A stretch of 64,000 nt of DNA from MWCO01 sp964488865 (GCA_964488865.1 CAZAWR010000004.1:62001-126000); one strand, 5' to 3'. Positions 10,864 through 19,966 are shown, counted from the stretch's first letter. Notes: a model not told the origin generated them from the letters alone. Numbers and translations: made by a program.

Positions 10864-11775
10864 ATGCGATTTGCTCCCGGGCTTCTTGTCTTTGCGCTCG
10901 CAGCGTCGTGGCCGATGCAGGCCGTGGCGCAGACGGACAAGCCTCCACCCACCTGGAAACAGAAGCAGGAAGCCTCTGTGCATTTCAAGGCCGGGGTTCG
11001 GGCCTTCGTTCAGCACAAGTACGTCGAGGCCGCAGAGCTGTTCGAGAAGGCCAACGACGTGGTTCCCAGCCACAAGGCGCTTTTCAACGCGGCTGACGCC
11101 TGGGAGAAGGGAGGCGAGCTGGTCACGGCAGCCATGCGCTTCCGGCAGTTCCTCGAGGTCGCGCCCGAGTCGGACAAGGCGAGGGACGACGCCCAGACAC
11201 GGCTCGAGGCACTGATCGCGAAGGTCGGACGCCTCGAGCTTGCCGGGGAAGACGCGCGGGACGTGGCCGTCGACGGCGCTTCCGCCACGCTCGGAGAGCT
11301 GCTCGTGGCGCCCGGAGAGCACGTGGTGACCGCCACCGTGGGCGACCATTCCATCGAGAAGCGTGTGACCGTGGAAGCAGGCGCGCTGCTGCGCGTGCTG
11401 CTCGAACCGCCCCCGCCCCCTGAACCCGTCGCGACGAGTGAGGACGAGGCGCCTTCCCTCGAGGAGGAGCGCTCCGACAAGGGCATGTCCCCCACAGTCT
11501 TCTACGTGGGGCTCGGAGTGACCGCGGTGCTGGCAGGCGCGACCGCCTGGTCCGGAATGGACACCCGGTCGCAACGAGAAGACTTCGACGCCAACCCCAC
11601 GGCAGAGGGCTATGACGAGGGCGTGGCGGCACAGAAGAGGACGAACGTCTTGCTCGGGATCACCGCGGCGGCGGGTGTCACGACCGCGGCGCTTGGTCTC
11701 TTCGGCGTGCAGTGGGACCAGCGAGCCGAAGTGGCCCTGTCCCCTCACGCGGCGTCGGTTCGCCTGAGGTTCTGA
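10864..11775 (+). CDS. exported TPR-containing protein
   Basis: This 303-residue protein has a cleavable signal peptide ending near AVAQ (residue 23). Residues 30-110 form TPR-like helices (FKAGVRAFVQHKYVEAAELFEKAN, ALFNAADAWEKGG). A PEGA-like beta segment follows (VAVDGASATLGELLVAPGEHVVTATVGDHS), then a Pro/Glu-rich linker and two transmembrane helices near residues 213-230 and 260-280. The architecture recurs in myxobacteria beside Ser/Thr kinases. The stop codon is directly followed by the ATG of the kinase at 11776, so the two are one transcription unit and probably one signalling pair. Confidence 0.75.
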   Translation: MRFAPGLLVFALAASWPMQAVAQTDKPPPTWKQKQEASVHFKAGVRAFVQHKYVEAAELFEKANDVVPSHKALFNAADAWEKGGELVTAAMRFRQFLEVAPESDKARDDAQTRLEALIAKVGRLELAGEDARDVAVDGASATLGELLVAPGEHVVTATVGDHSIEKRVTVEAGALLRVLLEPPPPPEPVATSEDEAPSLEEERSDKGMSPTVFYVGLGVTAVLAGATAWSGMDTRSQREDFDANPTAEGYDEGVAAQKRTNVLLGITAAAGVTTAALGLFGVQWDQRAEVALSPHAASVRLRF

Positions 11776-13416
11776 ATGCTCGAGGAGGACGAGGCCACAC
11801 GTGTTGCGAACCCCGGGCCCGGGGCGCGCTACGAGCTGCTCGCCCCCATCGCCTCCGGCGGCATGGCCACCGTCTACGTCGGCCGCCAGTTCGGGGCCGG
11901 CGGCTTTCAGCGCATCGTCGCGATCAAGCGCATGCACCCGCACATCGCCGAGAGTTCGGAGCTCACCGCGATGTTCCGCGACGAGGCCCGCATCGCCTCG
12001 CTCATCCACCACCCCAACGTAGTGGCCATCATCGACGTGTTCGAGGCCTCCGGCGAGCAGTTGCTCGTGATGGACTTCGTCGATGGGGTCAGCCTCGGCC
12101 AGCTACGCAAGGAGCTACGCGGACGAGGCGTCCCATTCCCTCCCGCTGTCGCCCTAAGGATCGTCGTCGAAGCCTTGCGCGGTCTGCATGCCGCCCATGA
12201 GCAGAAAGACATGGACGGCGTCCCCCTGCAGGTCGTCCACCGGGACGCCACACCCCACAACATCTTGCTCGGCGTCGATGGCTCCGTGAAGGTCACGGAC
12301 TTCGGGATCGCGCGGGCCGCCGAGCGCAGCGCCGTCACCTCCGCGGGTCAAGCCAAGGGCAAGTTCGCGTACATGGCCCCGGAACAGTGCGCCGGCGGCG
12401 CCATGGACCGGAGGGTCGACGTCTTCGCCATGGGCATCGTCCTGTGGGAGCTGCTCGTCGGTCGTCCGCTGTTTCATGCCGACAACGACGCCGTGATCAT
12501 CAGCCAGATCACCTCAGGCAACTACACTCGGCCCATGGAGGCCCGCCCCGGCATCCCCAAGCGGCTCGACGGGGTTGTGATGGGGGCCCTGCGCACCAAC
12601 CCCGACGAGAGGTACGCGACCGCCTTGGCGTACGCGGACGCGATCGAAGCCTTCGCGCCCGAGATCGGGGGCCTCGCCCCTGCCGATGAGATCGGTAAGC
12701 TCGTCATGGCCGCGTGCGGGGAGCGGGTGAACAAGCGACGTCATCACGTTCACGAGGTGATCGGTGGACGTCGGCCGAACGTTCCCTGGGGCGCGGCCCC
12801 TCCCTCCCCCGTGTCCCATGGCGGGGGGACCGGTTCCCAAGGCTACGTAGCGTTCCCTTCCGGGTCCGTAAGCACCCACCACGGTCCGCTCGTCGAGGTG
12901 CTCGACACACCGATCGACTTCCGGTCGCGGCCTTCCCCGGTTCGCCTCGCTGTCTGGATCGGGGGCGGGTTGACCGCAGCCATCGTAGCCGTCGCGGTCC
13001 TCTCCCTCGCCTTGCCGTCGCAGGAGCCACCGAGCGCAGCGGCTTCGGCATCCGTTCCGCCGCCGGTCTCGACCGGCACTTCCCTTGCCTCGCACGTGAA
13101 CGTCCGCATCGAGGCGGACCGCGAGATCATCGAGATCCGGATTCCCGAAGGCAACGACGTCGAGATCGCCGGTCGAACGGCGACTTTTACCGCGCCGCGC
13201 GCCGAGCAACCGGTGGTGCTGGTCGTCAAGTTCGATGACGGCAGCGAGCTTCAGGAGTCCGTGGTGCCGACGGCCAACGCCGTGATCAGGGTGCGGAGCG
13301 CGTCGGCGGTGGCTCCCTCCGCCAAACCCGCCGTCCCTGGGGTGCCAGGCGGGAAGCCGACGGCAAAGCCGCCCGGGGTTCGGGGCCCTCGGTTCATCGA
13401 CGACCCGTACGAGTAA
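11776..13416 (+). CDS. transmembrane Ser/Thr protein kinase
   Basis: This 546-residue protein is an active-looking Hanks-type kinase. The glycine loop IASGGMATVYVG lies at residues 25-36, the ATP-binding Lys at 51 (VAIKR), the catalytic loop HRDATPHN has Asp157 and Asn162, and DFG has Asp175; YMAPEQ follows. The catalytic-loop lysine is replaced by Thr, as is common in myxobacterial kinases of the HRDxSPxN type. A transmembrane helix near residues 392-415 is followed by an extracytoplasmic Pro/Ala-rich tail with a beta-type segment. It is encoded immediately after the TPR protein with no spacing, so the TPR protein may be sensor, partner or substrate. Confidence 0.92.
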   Translation: MLEEDEATRVANPGPGARYELLAPIASGGMATVYVGRQFGAGGFQRIVAIKRMHPHIAESSELTAMFRDEARIASLIHHPNVVAIIDVFEASGEQLLVMDFVDGVSLGQLRKELRGRGVPFPPAVALRIVVEALRGLHAAHEQKDMDGVPLQVVHRDATPHNILLGVDGSVKVTDFGIARAAERSAVTSAGQAKGKFAYMAPEQCAGGAMDRRVDVFAMGIVLWELLVGRPLFHADNDAVIISQITSGNYTRPMEARPGIPKRLDGVVMGALRTNPDERYATALAYADAIEAFAPEIGGLAPADEIGKLVMAACGERVNKRRHHVHEVIGGRRPNVPWGAAPPSPVSHGGGTGSQGYVAFPSGSVSTHHGPLVEVLDTPIDFRSRPSPVRLAVWIGGGLTAAIVAVAVLSLALPSQEPPSAAASASVPPPVSTGTSLASHVNVRIEADREIIEIRIPEGNDVEIAGRTATFTAPRAEQPVVLVVKFDDGSELQESVVPTANAVIRVRSASAVAPSAKPAVPGVPGGKPTAKPPGVRGPRFIDDPYE

Positions 13417-13548
13417 TCCTTCGCTGCGGTTCAGCCCGTCGCTTCGCGCCGGATCAGGGCCGGTGGGCAAGCCATTGACGCCCGGGCGTGTTGGACAGAA
13501 CAATGGCCTTCCCTCGCCGCATGGCGGGGGGCGCCCTGGAGGCAACCG

Positions 13549-14175
13549 ATGGAACTCAAAGCTGCGATGGAAGCTCGGACCAGCGTTCGATCCTACCTTC
13601 CGGACCCCGTGTCGGTCGACGACTTGCGCGAGATGGTGCGCCTTGCCGGCCGTGCCCCCAGCCTGAACAACGCGCAGCCCTGGCGATTCGTGGCGGTCGT
13701 CGACAAGGCGAAGTGCGAGCGCATCGCCTCCCTGGTGCGCGAGAAGCTGGGCACGATCCTCCCCGAGCCCAAGACCGATGCCCAGCAGAAGGCCACGTCC
13801 CGGTTGTACGACTACGTCGACCTGTTCGGCAAAGCCCCGGCCCTGGTGATCGCGGCCACCCGAACCTATCCGGGGTTTCTTGACGACGCCCTGATGACGA
13901 CCGGTCTCGCCCGGGATGCCGCGGACGCCGTGCGCGGGCACCCGTACGCGATGAGCCTCGGTGCGAGCATCGAGAACCTGCTGCTCGCTGCCACGAACCT
14001 CGGGTACGGGGCGTGCTGGCTCACGGTCCCGCAGATCGCGTCCTCCAGCATCGAGCGGGAAGTCGGTATCAAGTCTCCCTGGAAGCTTGGCGCGGTCGTC
14101 TCCGTGGGAAGACCCGCCGAGGAGGCGATTCAGTCTCCCAAGAAGCCGATCGAAGAGATTTTCGAAGTGCTCTGA
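13549..14175 (+). CDS. nitroreductase-family protein
   Basis: This 208-residue protein belongs to the FMN-dependent nitroreductase fold. RTSVRSYLPDPVS at the N-terminus is the phosphate-binding stretch of FMN, and APSLNNAQPWRF is the second conserved FMN contact. The C-terminal GYGACWLTVP and SVGRPAEE blocks are also typical. Such enzymes reduce nitro groups, quinones or other electrophiles with NAD(P)H in the cytoplasm; the physiological substrate cannot be told. It stands alone between the kinase and small genes. Confidence 0.9.
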   Translation: MELKAAMEARTSVRSYLPDPVSVDDLREMVRLAGRAPSLNNAQPWRFVAVVDKAKCERIASLVREKLGTILPEPKTDAQQKATSRLYDYVDLFGKAPALVIAATRTYPGFLDDALMTTGLARDAADAVRGHPYAMSLGASIENLLLAATNLGYGACWLTVPQIASSSIEREVGIKSPWKLGAVVSVGRPAEEAIQSPKKPIEEIFEVL

Positions 14176-14261
14176 TCAGGGTCACGCTGAGCCGAAGCTG
14201 AGCCGGTGCACGGGTTGGACGACAACCCGCACATCAATCCCTATACGGATACTTCTTCCCT

Positions 14262-14456
14262 GTGTCGGACCTGCTCGCGGACGCGGCGTGTCCGGGCGTG
14301 GGCAACCGATGCATCGCCTTCGCTTGGGGAAAGGCGTGCACCGCCGAGTGCACCGCGCCGGACGGCTGCCCCGAGGGCTACGGATGCTTCGACGTTGCCG
14401 AGGGCGCTCAGTTCGTCGGCCGCCAGTGCATGCCCAAGACCTATACCTGCCCCTGA
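14262..14456 (+). CDS. small Cys-rich reading frame, possibly a remnant
   Basis: The frame starts with GTG and encodes 64 residues with eight cysteines in pairs (GNRCIAF, KACTAECTAP, GCPEGYGCF, RQCMPKTYTCP). The pattern matches one module of the Cys-rich surface lipoproteins of myxobacteria, but there is no signal peptide or lipobox. The reading frame is open for another 20 codons upstream without a start. It may be the C-terminal remnant of a decayed gene rather than an expressed protein. Confidence 0.35.
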   Translation: MSDLLADAACPGVGNRCIAFAWGKACTAECTAPDGCPEGYGCFDVAEGAQFVGRQCMPKTYTCP

Positions 14457-14503
14457 TGAACAAGACCCCTACCGGGTCGGGCCGCGTGCCCTAGATTCCC
14501 GTC

Positions 14504-14911
14504 GTGCACGCCCAGACCCCACACCCCGTCGTCCTGTTCGACGGCGACTGCGGCTTATGTCACGCGTCCGTGCGGTTCGTCGTCGAGCGCGACGAACGGG
14601 CGCTGTTTCGGTTCGCGGCGCTGGACTCCGCGGTGGCGCGCGACCTTCTCGCGGGCGTTGACCCCGGGCCCCTCGGCGACTCCGTGCTGCTCTTGGAGGA
14701 CGAACGCGTCTACGACCGGTCGACGGCTGCGCTGCGCATCGCCCGACGCCTTCGCTGGCCGTGGAACCTCGCCTGGGGGTTGATGCTCGTCCCCCGCTTC
14801 GTCCGCGACCTCGCGTACACATGGGTTGCGAGGCGACGGAACCGATGGCCGAGAGGCGATGGCACTTGCCTGTTACCCAACCGAACCGTCAGGGAACGCT
14901 TCCTGTCCTGA
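14504..14911 (+). CDS. DCC-family (DUF393, YuxK-like) thiol-disulfide protein
   Basis: This 135-residue protein starts with GTG. VVLFDGDCGLCHASVRFV carries the DxDCxxC signature of the DCC family, which is predicted to have a thioredoxin-like fold with a redox-active cysteine pair. FRFAALDS and the C-terminal hydrophobic arginine-rich helices fit the family length of about 130 residues. The role is unknown; cytoplasmic location is expected because no signal peptide is seen. Confidence 0.88.
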   Translation: MHAQTPHPVVLFDGDCGLCHASVRFVVERDERALFRFAALDSAVARDLLAGVDPGPLGDSVLLLEDERVYDRSTAALRIARRLRWPWNLAWGLMLVPRFVRDLAYTWVARRRNRWPRGDGTCLLPNRTVRERFLS

Positions 14912-14916
14912 CGAGC

Positions 14917-15309
14917 TCAGGCGGGGATGCCCCACTTCGATGCCAGCCACGTCAACATCGACCACTCGGGTTCGCTGATGACGTCCGATGCAGCCAGGGC
15001 ATAGAGCGCGGCGTGAATCTGCTCGCGCGCTTCCTGTCGGGTCACCCCGACCGCCGCGTCGCGTGCGTCCTGCTCCGTCGTCATGGCGCGGGCAGCCAGA
15101 TCCATCGTCGCCCAAAACCGCTCGACCCCATCGTCCTCGTCCTTGGCCGTTTCCCGGTACGGTTCCCCAGGGTCCACGTCCCGTCTGGCCAAGGTCGGCC
15201 CGATCTCCTCCACCGCCTGACGCTCCTCCGGCGAAACCTGGCCGTCCAGGCGCACCAGCATGCGAACCAGACCGCAGAACGCAAGAAGCTCGGAATCTGA
15301 CAAGGTCAT
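14917..15309 (-). CDS. TerB-like helical protein
   Basis: This 130-residue, mostly helical protein has two acidic loops on a TerB/DUF1232-like pattern: VRLDGQVSPEERQAVEEIG near the start and ASDVISEPEWSMLTWLA near the end. TerB-type domains bind metal through such Asp/Glu residues and occur in stress-response and envelope proteins. The ATG at 15309 is chosen because it starts the first conserved helix (MTLSDSELLAFCGLVRML). It converges with the DCC-family gene, with 5 bases between the stops. Confidence 0.65.
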   Translation of the reverse strand: MTLSDSELLAFCGLVRMLVRLDGQVSPEERQAVEEIGPTLARRDVDPGEPYRETAKDEDDGVERFWATMDLAARAMTTEQDARDAAVGVTRQEAREQIHAALYALAASDVISEPEWSMLTWLASKWGIPA

Positions 15310-15557
15310 GACCACGAGCCTATCAGATCGGGCCCCGTGAGATCCCCGCGTCGTCGTTAGGAGACGAACGTTCGCTTCCTGACATGCGTCGGCTTCGTGG
15401 CCGAGGTCCCTCGCGATTCTCGCGTGACCTATGCGCCGCATTGCTTGGTTCGGTTCTTGCTGAACCTCGCCACGGCTCGAAGACGCATCGCGATGACCCT
15501 TCCGTCTCGCGACGCGCCTCGCGCACGCGTTCGTCCTCGACCCCCCGAGGTGGCACC
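15310..15557. other. stretch without a recognised gene
   Basis: No frame here has a start, ribosome binding site and sensible composition together. It holds the promoter region of the TerB-like gene. Confidence 0.5.
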
Positions 15558-15701
15558 ATGTCCAAGTCTCCCCTTCGCTCGATCCACCAAGGCCGTCCCA
15601 CCCCAGACCCCTGGGACAGCCGTCGCCACCCGAACAACCCCGTGGCGGGAATGCACCGCGCCCTCGCGCGGTTGCCCAGCACCATGAAGCCTGGGCTATG
15701 A
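15558..15701 (+). CDS. possible 47-residue protein
   Basis: An ATG preceded by GAGGTGG at a good distance opens a 47-codon frame with a basic, Pro/Arg-rich product (SKSPLRSIHQGRPTPDPWD and AGMHRALARLPSTM). The composition is not that of shadow frames, and small basic proteins of this type exist in related genomes, but I do not recognise it. Treat it as provisional. Confidence 0.35.
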   Translation: MSKSPLRSIHQGRPTPDPWDSRRHPNNPVAGMHRALARLPSTMKPGL

Positions 15702-15738
15702 GCGATCGGGGAATCGCCCCCCCAATCTCCGCGCGGGA

Positions 15739-15784
15739 TTGACAGTATCGATGTGCGATATCATGAACCGATAACATCGGTTCA
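15739..15784 (+). promoter_or_regulatory. PadR-chrA promoter with a 21-bp palindromic operator
   Basis: A perfect -35 box TTGACA lies at 15739-15744. Downstream, TGAACCGAT, spacer AAC, ATCGGTTCA at 15764-15784 is a perfect 9-bp inverted repeat that ends 2 bases before the PadR ATG. A weaker repeat TATCG/CGATA lies at 15746-15760. The arrangement fits autorepression of the operon by its PadR product. Confidence 0.6.
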
Positions 15785-15786
15785 CC

Positions 15787-16089
15787 ATGGAACGCGACAT
15801 CGAGCTGGCCTTCATCAAGCTGCACGTCCTTCACCACGCGTCGCACGAAGACGTGTTCGGTCTCGGCCTCATCGAGGAGCTTGCCTCCCATGGCTACCGC
15901 CTCTCGCCCGCCACCCTCTACCCCCTGCTGAGCAAGCTCTGCCAGCACGGGTTGCTTCGCCAAGAAGCCCGCGTGATCGGTCATCGCCAGCGCAAGTACT
16001 ACCGCATCACCCCCGCGGGGGACGCACTCTTGAAGAAGCTTCGTCACAAGGTCCGTGAGCTCTCACGGGAACTGCTGGATCAGCCATGA
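15787..16089 (+). CDS. PadR-family transcriptional regulator
   Basis: The 100-residue protein is a PadR winged-helix repressor of the short subfamily. The helix-turn-helix and wing are seen in HEDVFGLGLIEELASHGYRLSPATLYPLLSKLCQHGLLRQE, read in pieces, with RKYYRITPAG as the wing and a C-terminal dimerisation helix. It is the first gene of the chrA operon and overlaps chrA by ATGA. It probably represses its own operon from the palindrome upstream and responds to chromate or a related stress. This PadR-ChrA pairing is known from other bacteria. Confidence 0.92.
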   Translation: MERDIELAFIKLHVLHHASHEDVFGLGLIEELASHGYRLSPATLYPLLSKLCQHGLLRQEARVIGHRQRKYYRITPAGDALLKKLRHKVRELSRELLDQP

Positions 16090-17276
16090 ACGACAGATCC
16101 ACTTCGGCCCTTGGCGTACTCGCAGCTTTCCTCCGTCTCGGCTTCACGTCCTTCGGCGGCCCCGTCGCCCACCTAGGCTACTTCCGCGACGAGTTCGTGG
16201 GCCGACGCCAATGGATGACCGACCAAGAGTACGCCGACGTCGTTGCGCTGTGTCAGTTCCTACCTGGTCCTGCGAGCAGCCAGGTGGGCATGGCGATCGG
16301 CTCGTCGAGGGCGGGGGTCCTCGGCGCCCTGGCCGCGTGGGTAGGCTTCACCTTGCCGTCGGCGGTCGTGATGATCGCGTTTGGGTTCGGTGCCGTGGCG
16401 CTCGGGGCGGCCACGGGCAACGCAGGATGGCTGCACGGGTTCAAGCTGGTCGCGGTGGCCGTGGTGGCGCAGGCGGTGTGGGGCATGGCGAAGAGCCTGT
16501 GCCCTGACCGCGCGACGGCGACGATGGCGCTGCTCGCGGCGCTGCTCGTGGTGCTCGTTCCCGGAACCCTGGGGCAGGTCGGGGCGATCGTGGTGGGGGC
16601 GCTGGCTGGGTGGCTGTTGTTGAAGGCCGAGGCGCAGCCGTCCGTGGTCGCAAGGGTGAGCGGGCGCGACAAGCTGTCCGCGGTGGGGCACCTCGCCGTG
16701 TTCTTCCTCCTGCTTGGAGGTTTGCCTGTCCTGGCGGCCGCGGTCGAGAGCCCTTCCTTGCGCATGGTGGACAGCTTCTACCGAGCGGGCTCGCTGGTGT
16801 TCGGAGGCGGTCACGTGGTGCTCCCCCTCATCCAGCGCGAGGTGGTCGGTCCGGGCCAGGTTTCGCAAGAGCTATTTCTCGCGGGCTACGGGATGGCGCA
16901 GGCGGTGCCCGGCCCCTTGTTCACCTTCGCCGCGTATCTCGGAACGGTCATGGAATCGGCACCCACCGGTATCGTCGGAGGAGCGCTCGCCCTCGTCGCC
17001 ATCTTTCTCCCGTCGTACCTGCTGGTGATGGGCGTTCTGCCCTACTGGCGCATGCTGGTGGCGGCCCGCTGGGCGCGTGCGGCAGTGAGGGGAGTCAACG
17101 CTGCGGTCGTCGGGCTCCTGCTGGCGGCCTTGTACGACCCGGTCTGGACCACGTCGGTCAAGTCCGGCAGGGACTTCGGCTTCGCCCTGGCGGCCTTTGG
17201 TCTGCTGACCTACTGGAAGGTCCCGCCGTGGCTCGTGGTGGCGGGCATGGCCGTGGCCGGCGCGGCGCTGCTGTGA
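16086..17276 (+). CDS. chrA: chromate transporter, ChrA family
   Basis: This 396-residue membrane protein is the long, two-domain form of the CHR family, which expels chromate by proton-coupled transport. The N-terminal copy has GFTSFGGPVAHLGYFRDEFV and the second copy has GSLVFGGGHVVLPLIQREVV, the duplicated signature of the family, with QFLPGPASSQ and QAVPGPLFTFA after each. About ten hydrophobic segments are present. It is cotranscribed with the PadR gene. Confidence 0.95.
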   Translation: MNDRSTSALGVLAAFLRLGFTSFGGPVAHLGYFRDEFVGRRQWMTDQEYADVVALCQFLPGPASSQVGMAIGSSRAGVLGALAAWVGFTLPSAVVMIAFGFGAVALGAATGNAGWLHGFKLVAVAVVAQAVWGMAKSLCPDRATATMALLAALLVVLVPGTLGQVGAIVVGALAGWLLLKAEAQPSVVARVSGRDKLSAVGHLAVFFLLLGGLPVLAAAVESPSLRMVDSFYRAGSLVFGGGHVVLPLIQREVVGPGQVSQELFLAGYGMAQAVPGPLFTFAAYLGTVMESAPTGIVGGALALVAIFLPSYLLVMGVLPYWRMLVAARWARAAVRGVNAAVVGLLLAALYDPVWTTSVKSGRDFGFALAAFGLLTYWKVPPWLVVAGMAVAGAALL

Positions 17277-17302
17277 GGTGCGTTGACCCTCGCACGACAC
17301 CG

Positions 17303-18436
17303 ATGTCCAATGCCCGCATGAGCCTGCTGCGTGGACTCGTGCTCGGAATGATCGTCGTCTGGCTGCCTTGCTGTGCCCCGCCCGCGAAGAAGTGCGCGGA
17401 TGACCGCGTGGGCAACCTCTCCGCTTGCGAGCAGGCCTGCGAGCAGAACGATGTACCGTCGTGCGTGGCGGCAGCTCGCACGTTCGACCAGCGGTTCGTG
17501 AAAGAGGCAGCCGCCTCCGACGCCGAGCGGGCGGTCGCTCTGTACGAGAAGGCTTGCGAAGCAGGGGCCATCGAGGCCTGTTTCGGCGCCTCCCGGGGCA
17601 TCCTCCTCGGACCGTCCGAGGGCAACCCGGAACTGCCGCCCCCTTCCCGCGTGGACCGAGGTCCCGCGCGACGTCGTTTGCTGCTGGCCAAGGGCTGTGC
17701 TCTCGAGGACCGCCGGTTCTGCATGGAGGCGTCCGACGCGTTCCTGGGGGAGGACCGAGAGAAGTCGGAGCAGCTGGGGAAGAAGGGGTGTGCGTTGGAG
17801 TTTGCGGACCGCGTGAAGCGGGAAATGTGCGAGGCGGAGCGGGTGGCGCTGGCCCTGAGGGCGCAGGAGGGCGCCACGGGTTGCGACAGCGGTCGACCGG
17901 GTGGCTGCCTCGCCTTGGGCAACGCCATCGTTCACGCGGACCGCCTGCGTGCGCGGGATGCCTATGCCCGCGAGTGCAAACGCAGGCGTCTCGACGTGGG
18001 CGGCAACGCCGATGCGTGCGTGAAGGTGTACGAGGAGCTTGCGCTTGCCAGAAAGCTGCCCTCAGCCGAGCCGTCGATCTCCGATCGTCCCGGCGCGCGC
18101 GTCATTCTTCGCTCGCTGGCCCTCGAGCCCTCCCGTCCCGAGCGTCCGAACGCCGAGCAGGTGAGGCAGGTCGTGGACGAAGGAACCAAGGCGCTGGAGG
18201 CCTGCTATGCGGCGGCGCTGCGGCGGAACCCGAACCTTGCGGGAACCCTCACACTGCGCTTCACCGTCGATGGTCTCGGACAGCCCTGGAACGTTCGGGA
18301 AGAGGACCTGGCCTTGGTGGACGTCGAAGCGGTGGAATGCGTGAAGCGCAGCGCGGCAGCCTGGCGGTTTCCGGAGCCCAAGCAAGAAACGGTCGCCGTG
18401 GAAGCCAAGCTGGCGTTCAGGCTGGAGAGGCCGTGA
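17303..18436 (+). CDS. lipoprotein with Sel1/TPR-like repeats and an AgmX/PglI C-terminal domain
   Basis: This 377-residue protein begins with a lipoprotein signal (lipobox around WLPC, CAPP). The middle is Cys-rich with Sel1-like repeats (AVALYEKACEAGAIEACFGASRG, CALEDRRFCMEASDAF). The last 90 residues match the AgmX/PglI C-terminal domain: ALEACYAAALRRNPNLAGTL, LRFTVDGLGQ, ECVKRSAAAWRFPEP. In Myxococcus AgmX and PglI belong to gliding-motility and related envelope complexes; a homologous domain does not prove a motility role here. It follows chrA by 26 bases and could be cotranscribed with it by read-through. Confidence 0.75.
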   Translation: MSNARMSLLRGLVLGMIVVWLPCCAPPAKKCADDRVGNLSACEQACEQNDVPSCVAAARTFDQRFVKEAAASDAERAVALYEKACEAGAIEACFGASRGILLGPSEGNPELPPPSRVDRGPARRRLLLAKGCALEDRRFCMEASDAFLGEDREKSEQLGKKGCALEFADRVKREMCEAERVALALRAQEGATGCDSGRPGGCLALGNAIVHADRLRARDAYARECKRRRLDVGGNADACVKVYEELALARKLPSAEPSISDRPGARVILRSLALEPSRPERPNAEQVRQVVDEGTKALEACYAAALRRNPNLAGTLTLRFTVDGLGQPWNVREEDLALVDVEAVECVKRSAAAWRFPEPKQETVAVEAKLAFRLERP

Positions 18437-18580
18437 GCCCACCCACCGTTCGGCCGCTCCTAGAGCAGCGTTCGGGGCCCTCCAACGTTCGAGCACGAGG
18501 AAGCAACCCCGCCTGAGAAAACCCCCATACGTTCAACGGGCGGATGCGAAGTCGCCGCCGTCCATGCTAGGTTGCGACCC

Positions 18581-19966
18581 ATGGGTCGTCGTCCGACCGA
18601 AAATGTCGATACTGGTACTCACCTGATCGCTCGCCCGAAGCTCGCTACCTCGGTCAGCTTCTTGCTGCTCGTCGCAGAGGGCCCCGACAAGGGGCGAAAG
18701 TTCGTTCTGGACTCGTCGAGCCCCTCGCGCCTGCTCACGGGCAAGAGCGCCAGCTGCCAACTGTGCCTCACGGACCCCTCCGTCTCGAGACGTCACGCCG
18801 CGTTCGACGTAGTGGAACGACGCCTGCGCCTGACCGATCTGGGTTCGAGCAACGGTACGTTCGTCAATGGAATCGCCATCGTGGAGGCATATCTCGACGG
18901 GGGCGAGTTCGTGCGCATGGGCCAGACCGTGTTCCATGTGCAGCAGGAGGACAAGGGCAAGGAGGTGACCCTGTCCCAGCGTCGCACGTTCGGACGGGTG
19001 GTGGGGGCGAGCGAGGAGATGCGCCGTCTGTATCCCTTGTGTGAGCGCCTTGCGGGCTCGGACGTGCCGGTACTGATCGAGGGGGAGACAGGGTGTGGCA
19101 AGGAAGTGCTGGCAGAGTCGCTGCACGAGATGGGGCCGCGCGCGAGCGGACCCTTCATTGTGTTCGACTGCATGTCCGCGCCTCCCACGCTGCTCGAGTC
19201 GGCGCTCTTCGGGCACGAGAAGGGGTCCTTCACCGGAGCCACCAACAGCCGTTCGGGGGTTTTCGAGCAAGCGCACCGAGGGACCTTGCTCATCGACGAG
19301 ATCGGCGATCTGGACATCAGCCTGCAGCCCAAGCTTCTGCGCGCCGTGCAACGCATGGAGGTGCAGCGCGTGGGAGGCTCGAAACCCATCAAGGTCGACG
19401 TGCGCGTGATGTCGGCCACACGCCGCAACCTCGACGAAGAGGTGCAAGCCGGGAGGTTTCGGGACGACCTGTTCTTCCGGTTGAACGTGGCACGCATCGA
19501 GCTGCCTCCCTTGCGGCAGCGACGGGGTGACGTGAGCCTGCTCGCGCGGCACTTCTGGGAGATGCTGGGAGGCAAGGGGCGTCCGATCCCGCAGGCGTTG
19601 ATGGAGCGACTGGAGGCGTACTCGTGGCCGGGCAACGTGCGAGAGCTGTACAACACCATCGCACGGAACCTCGCGCTGGGTGAGCTGGCGGGCGAGATGA
19701 TCGGGGACGGGGGACGCCTGTCCGATGGGCCGGCCTACTCCGGTGAGACCGTCGAGCATCAAGACGGCACGGACTTCATCGACGAGATCGTGGCGAGGCA
19801 CATGCCTCTGCCCGAGGCCCGGCAGCAGGTCATGGACGAATTCGAGCGGCGATACATCGACGCTGCGCTCTCGACCCATGGGGGCAACGTGACTAAGGCC
19901 GCGGCAGCGTCCGGGGTGGGGAGGCGGTACTTCCACCTGCTCCGAGCGCGGGTCACGAAGCAATAG
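18581..19966 (+). CDS. sigma-54-dependent transcriptional activator with N-terminal FHA domain
   Basis: This 461-residue protein has an FHA phosphothreonine-binding domain at residues 20-115 (SASCQLCLTDPSVSRRHA, DLGSSNGTFVNG), a sigma-54 AAA+ domain (Walker A GETGCGKE, FGHEKGSFTGAT as the sigma-54 contact loop, Walker B LLIDEIGDL, LPPLRQRRGDV), and a Fis-type helix-turn-helix near the C-terminus (GGNVTKAAAASGVGRRYFHL). In Myxobacteria FHA activators are regulated by Ser/Thr kinases, and a pseudokinase gene lies downstream on the opposite strand. The loop has Ser in place of the first Ala of GAFTGA, as in many of this family. The ATG at 18581 is preferred over a TTG nine bases upstream. Confidence 0.93.
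   Translation: MGRRPTENVDTGTHLIARPKLATSVSFLLLVAEGPDKGRKFVLDSSSPSRLLTGKSASCQLCLTDPSVSRRHAAFDVVERRLRLTDLGSSNGTFVNGIAIVEAYLDGGEFVRMGQTVFHVQQEDKGKEVTLSQRRTFGRVVGASEEMRRLYPLCERLAGSDVPVLIEGETGCGKEVLAESLHEMGPRASGPFIVFDCMSAPPTLLESALFGHEKGSFTGATNSRSGVFEQAHRGTLLIDEIGDLDISLQPKLLRAVQRMEVQRVGGSKPIKVDVRVMSATRRNLDEEVQAGRFRDDLFFRLNVARIELPPLRQRRGDVSLLARHFWEMLGGKGRPIPQALMERLEAYSWPGNVRELYNTIARNLALGELAGEMIGDGGRLSDGPAYSGETVEHQDGTDFIDEIVARHMPLPEARQQVMDEFERRYIDAALSTHGGNVTKAAAASGVGRRYFHLLRARVTKQ

Noticed and set aside
10534..12012. Long open frame on the minus strand through the TPR protein and kinase genes
   Set aside because: It is antisense to two well-supported genes with clear motifs. Only its last 88 codons, outside those genes, look protein-like and are kept as a separate small gene.
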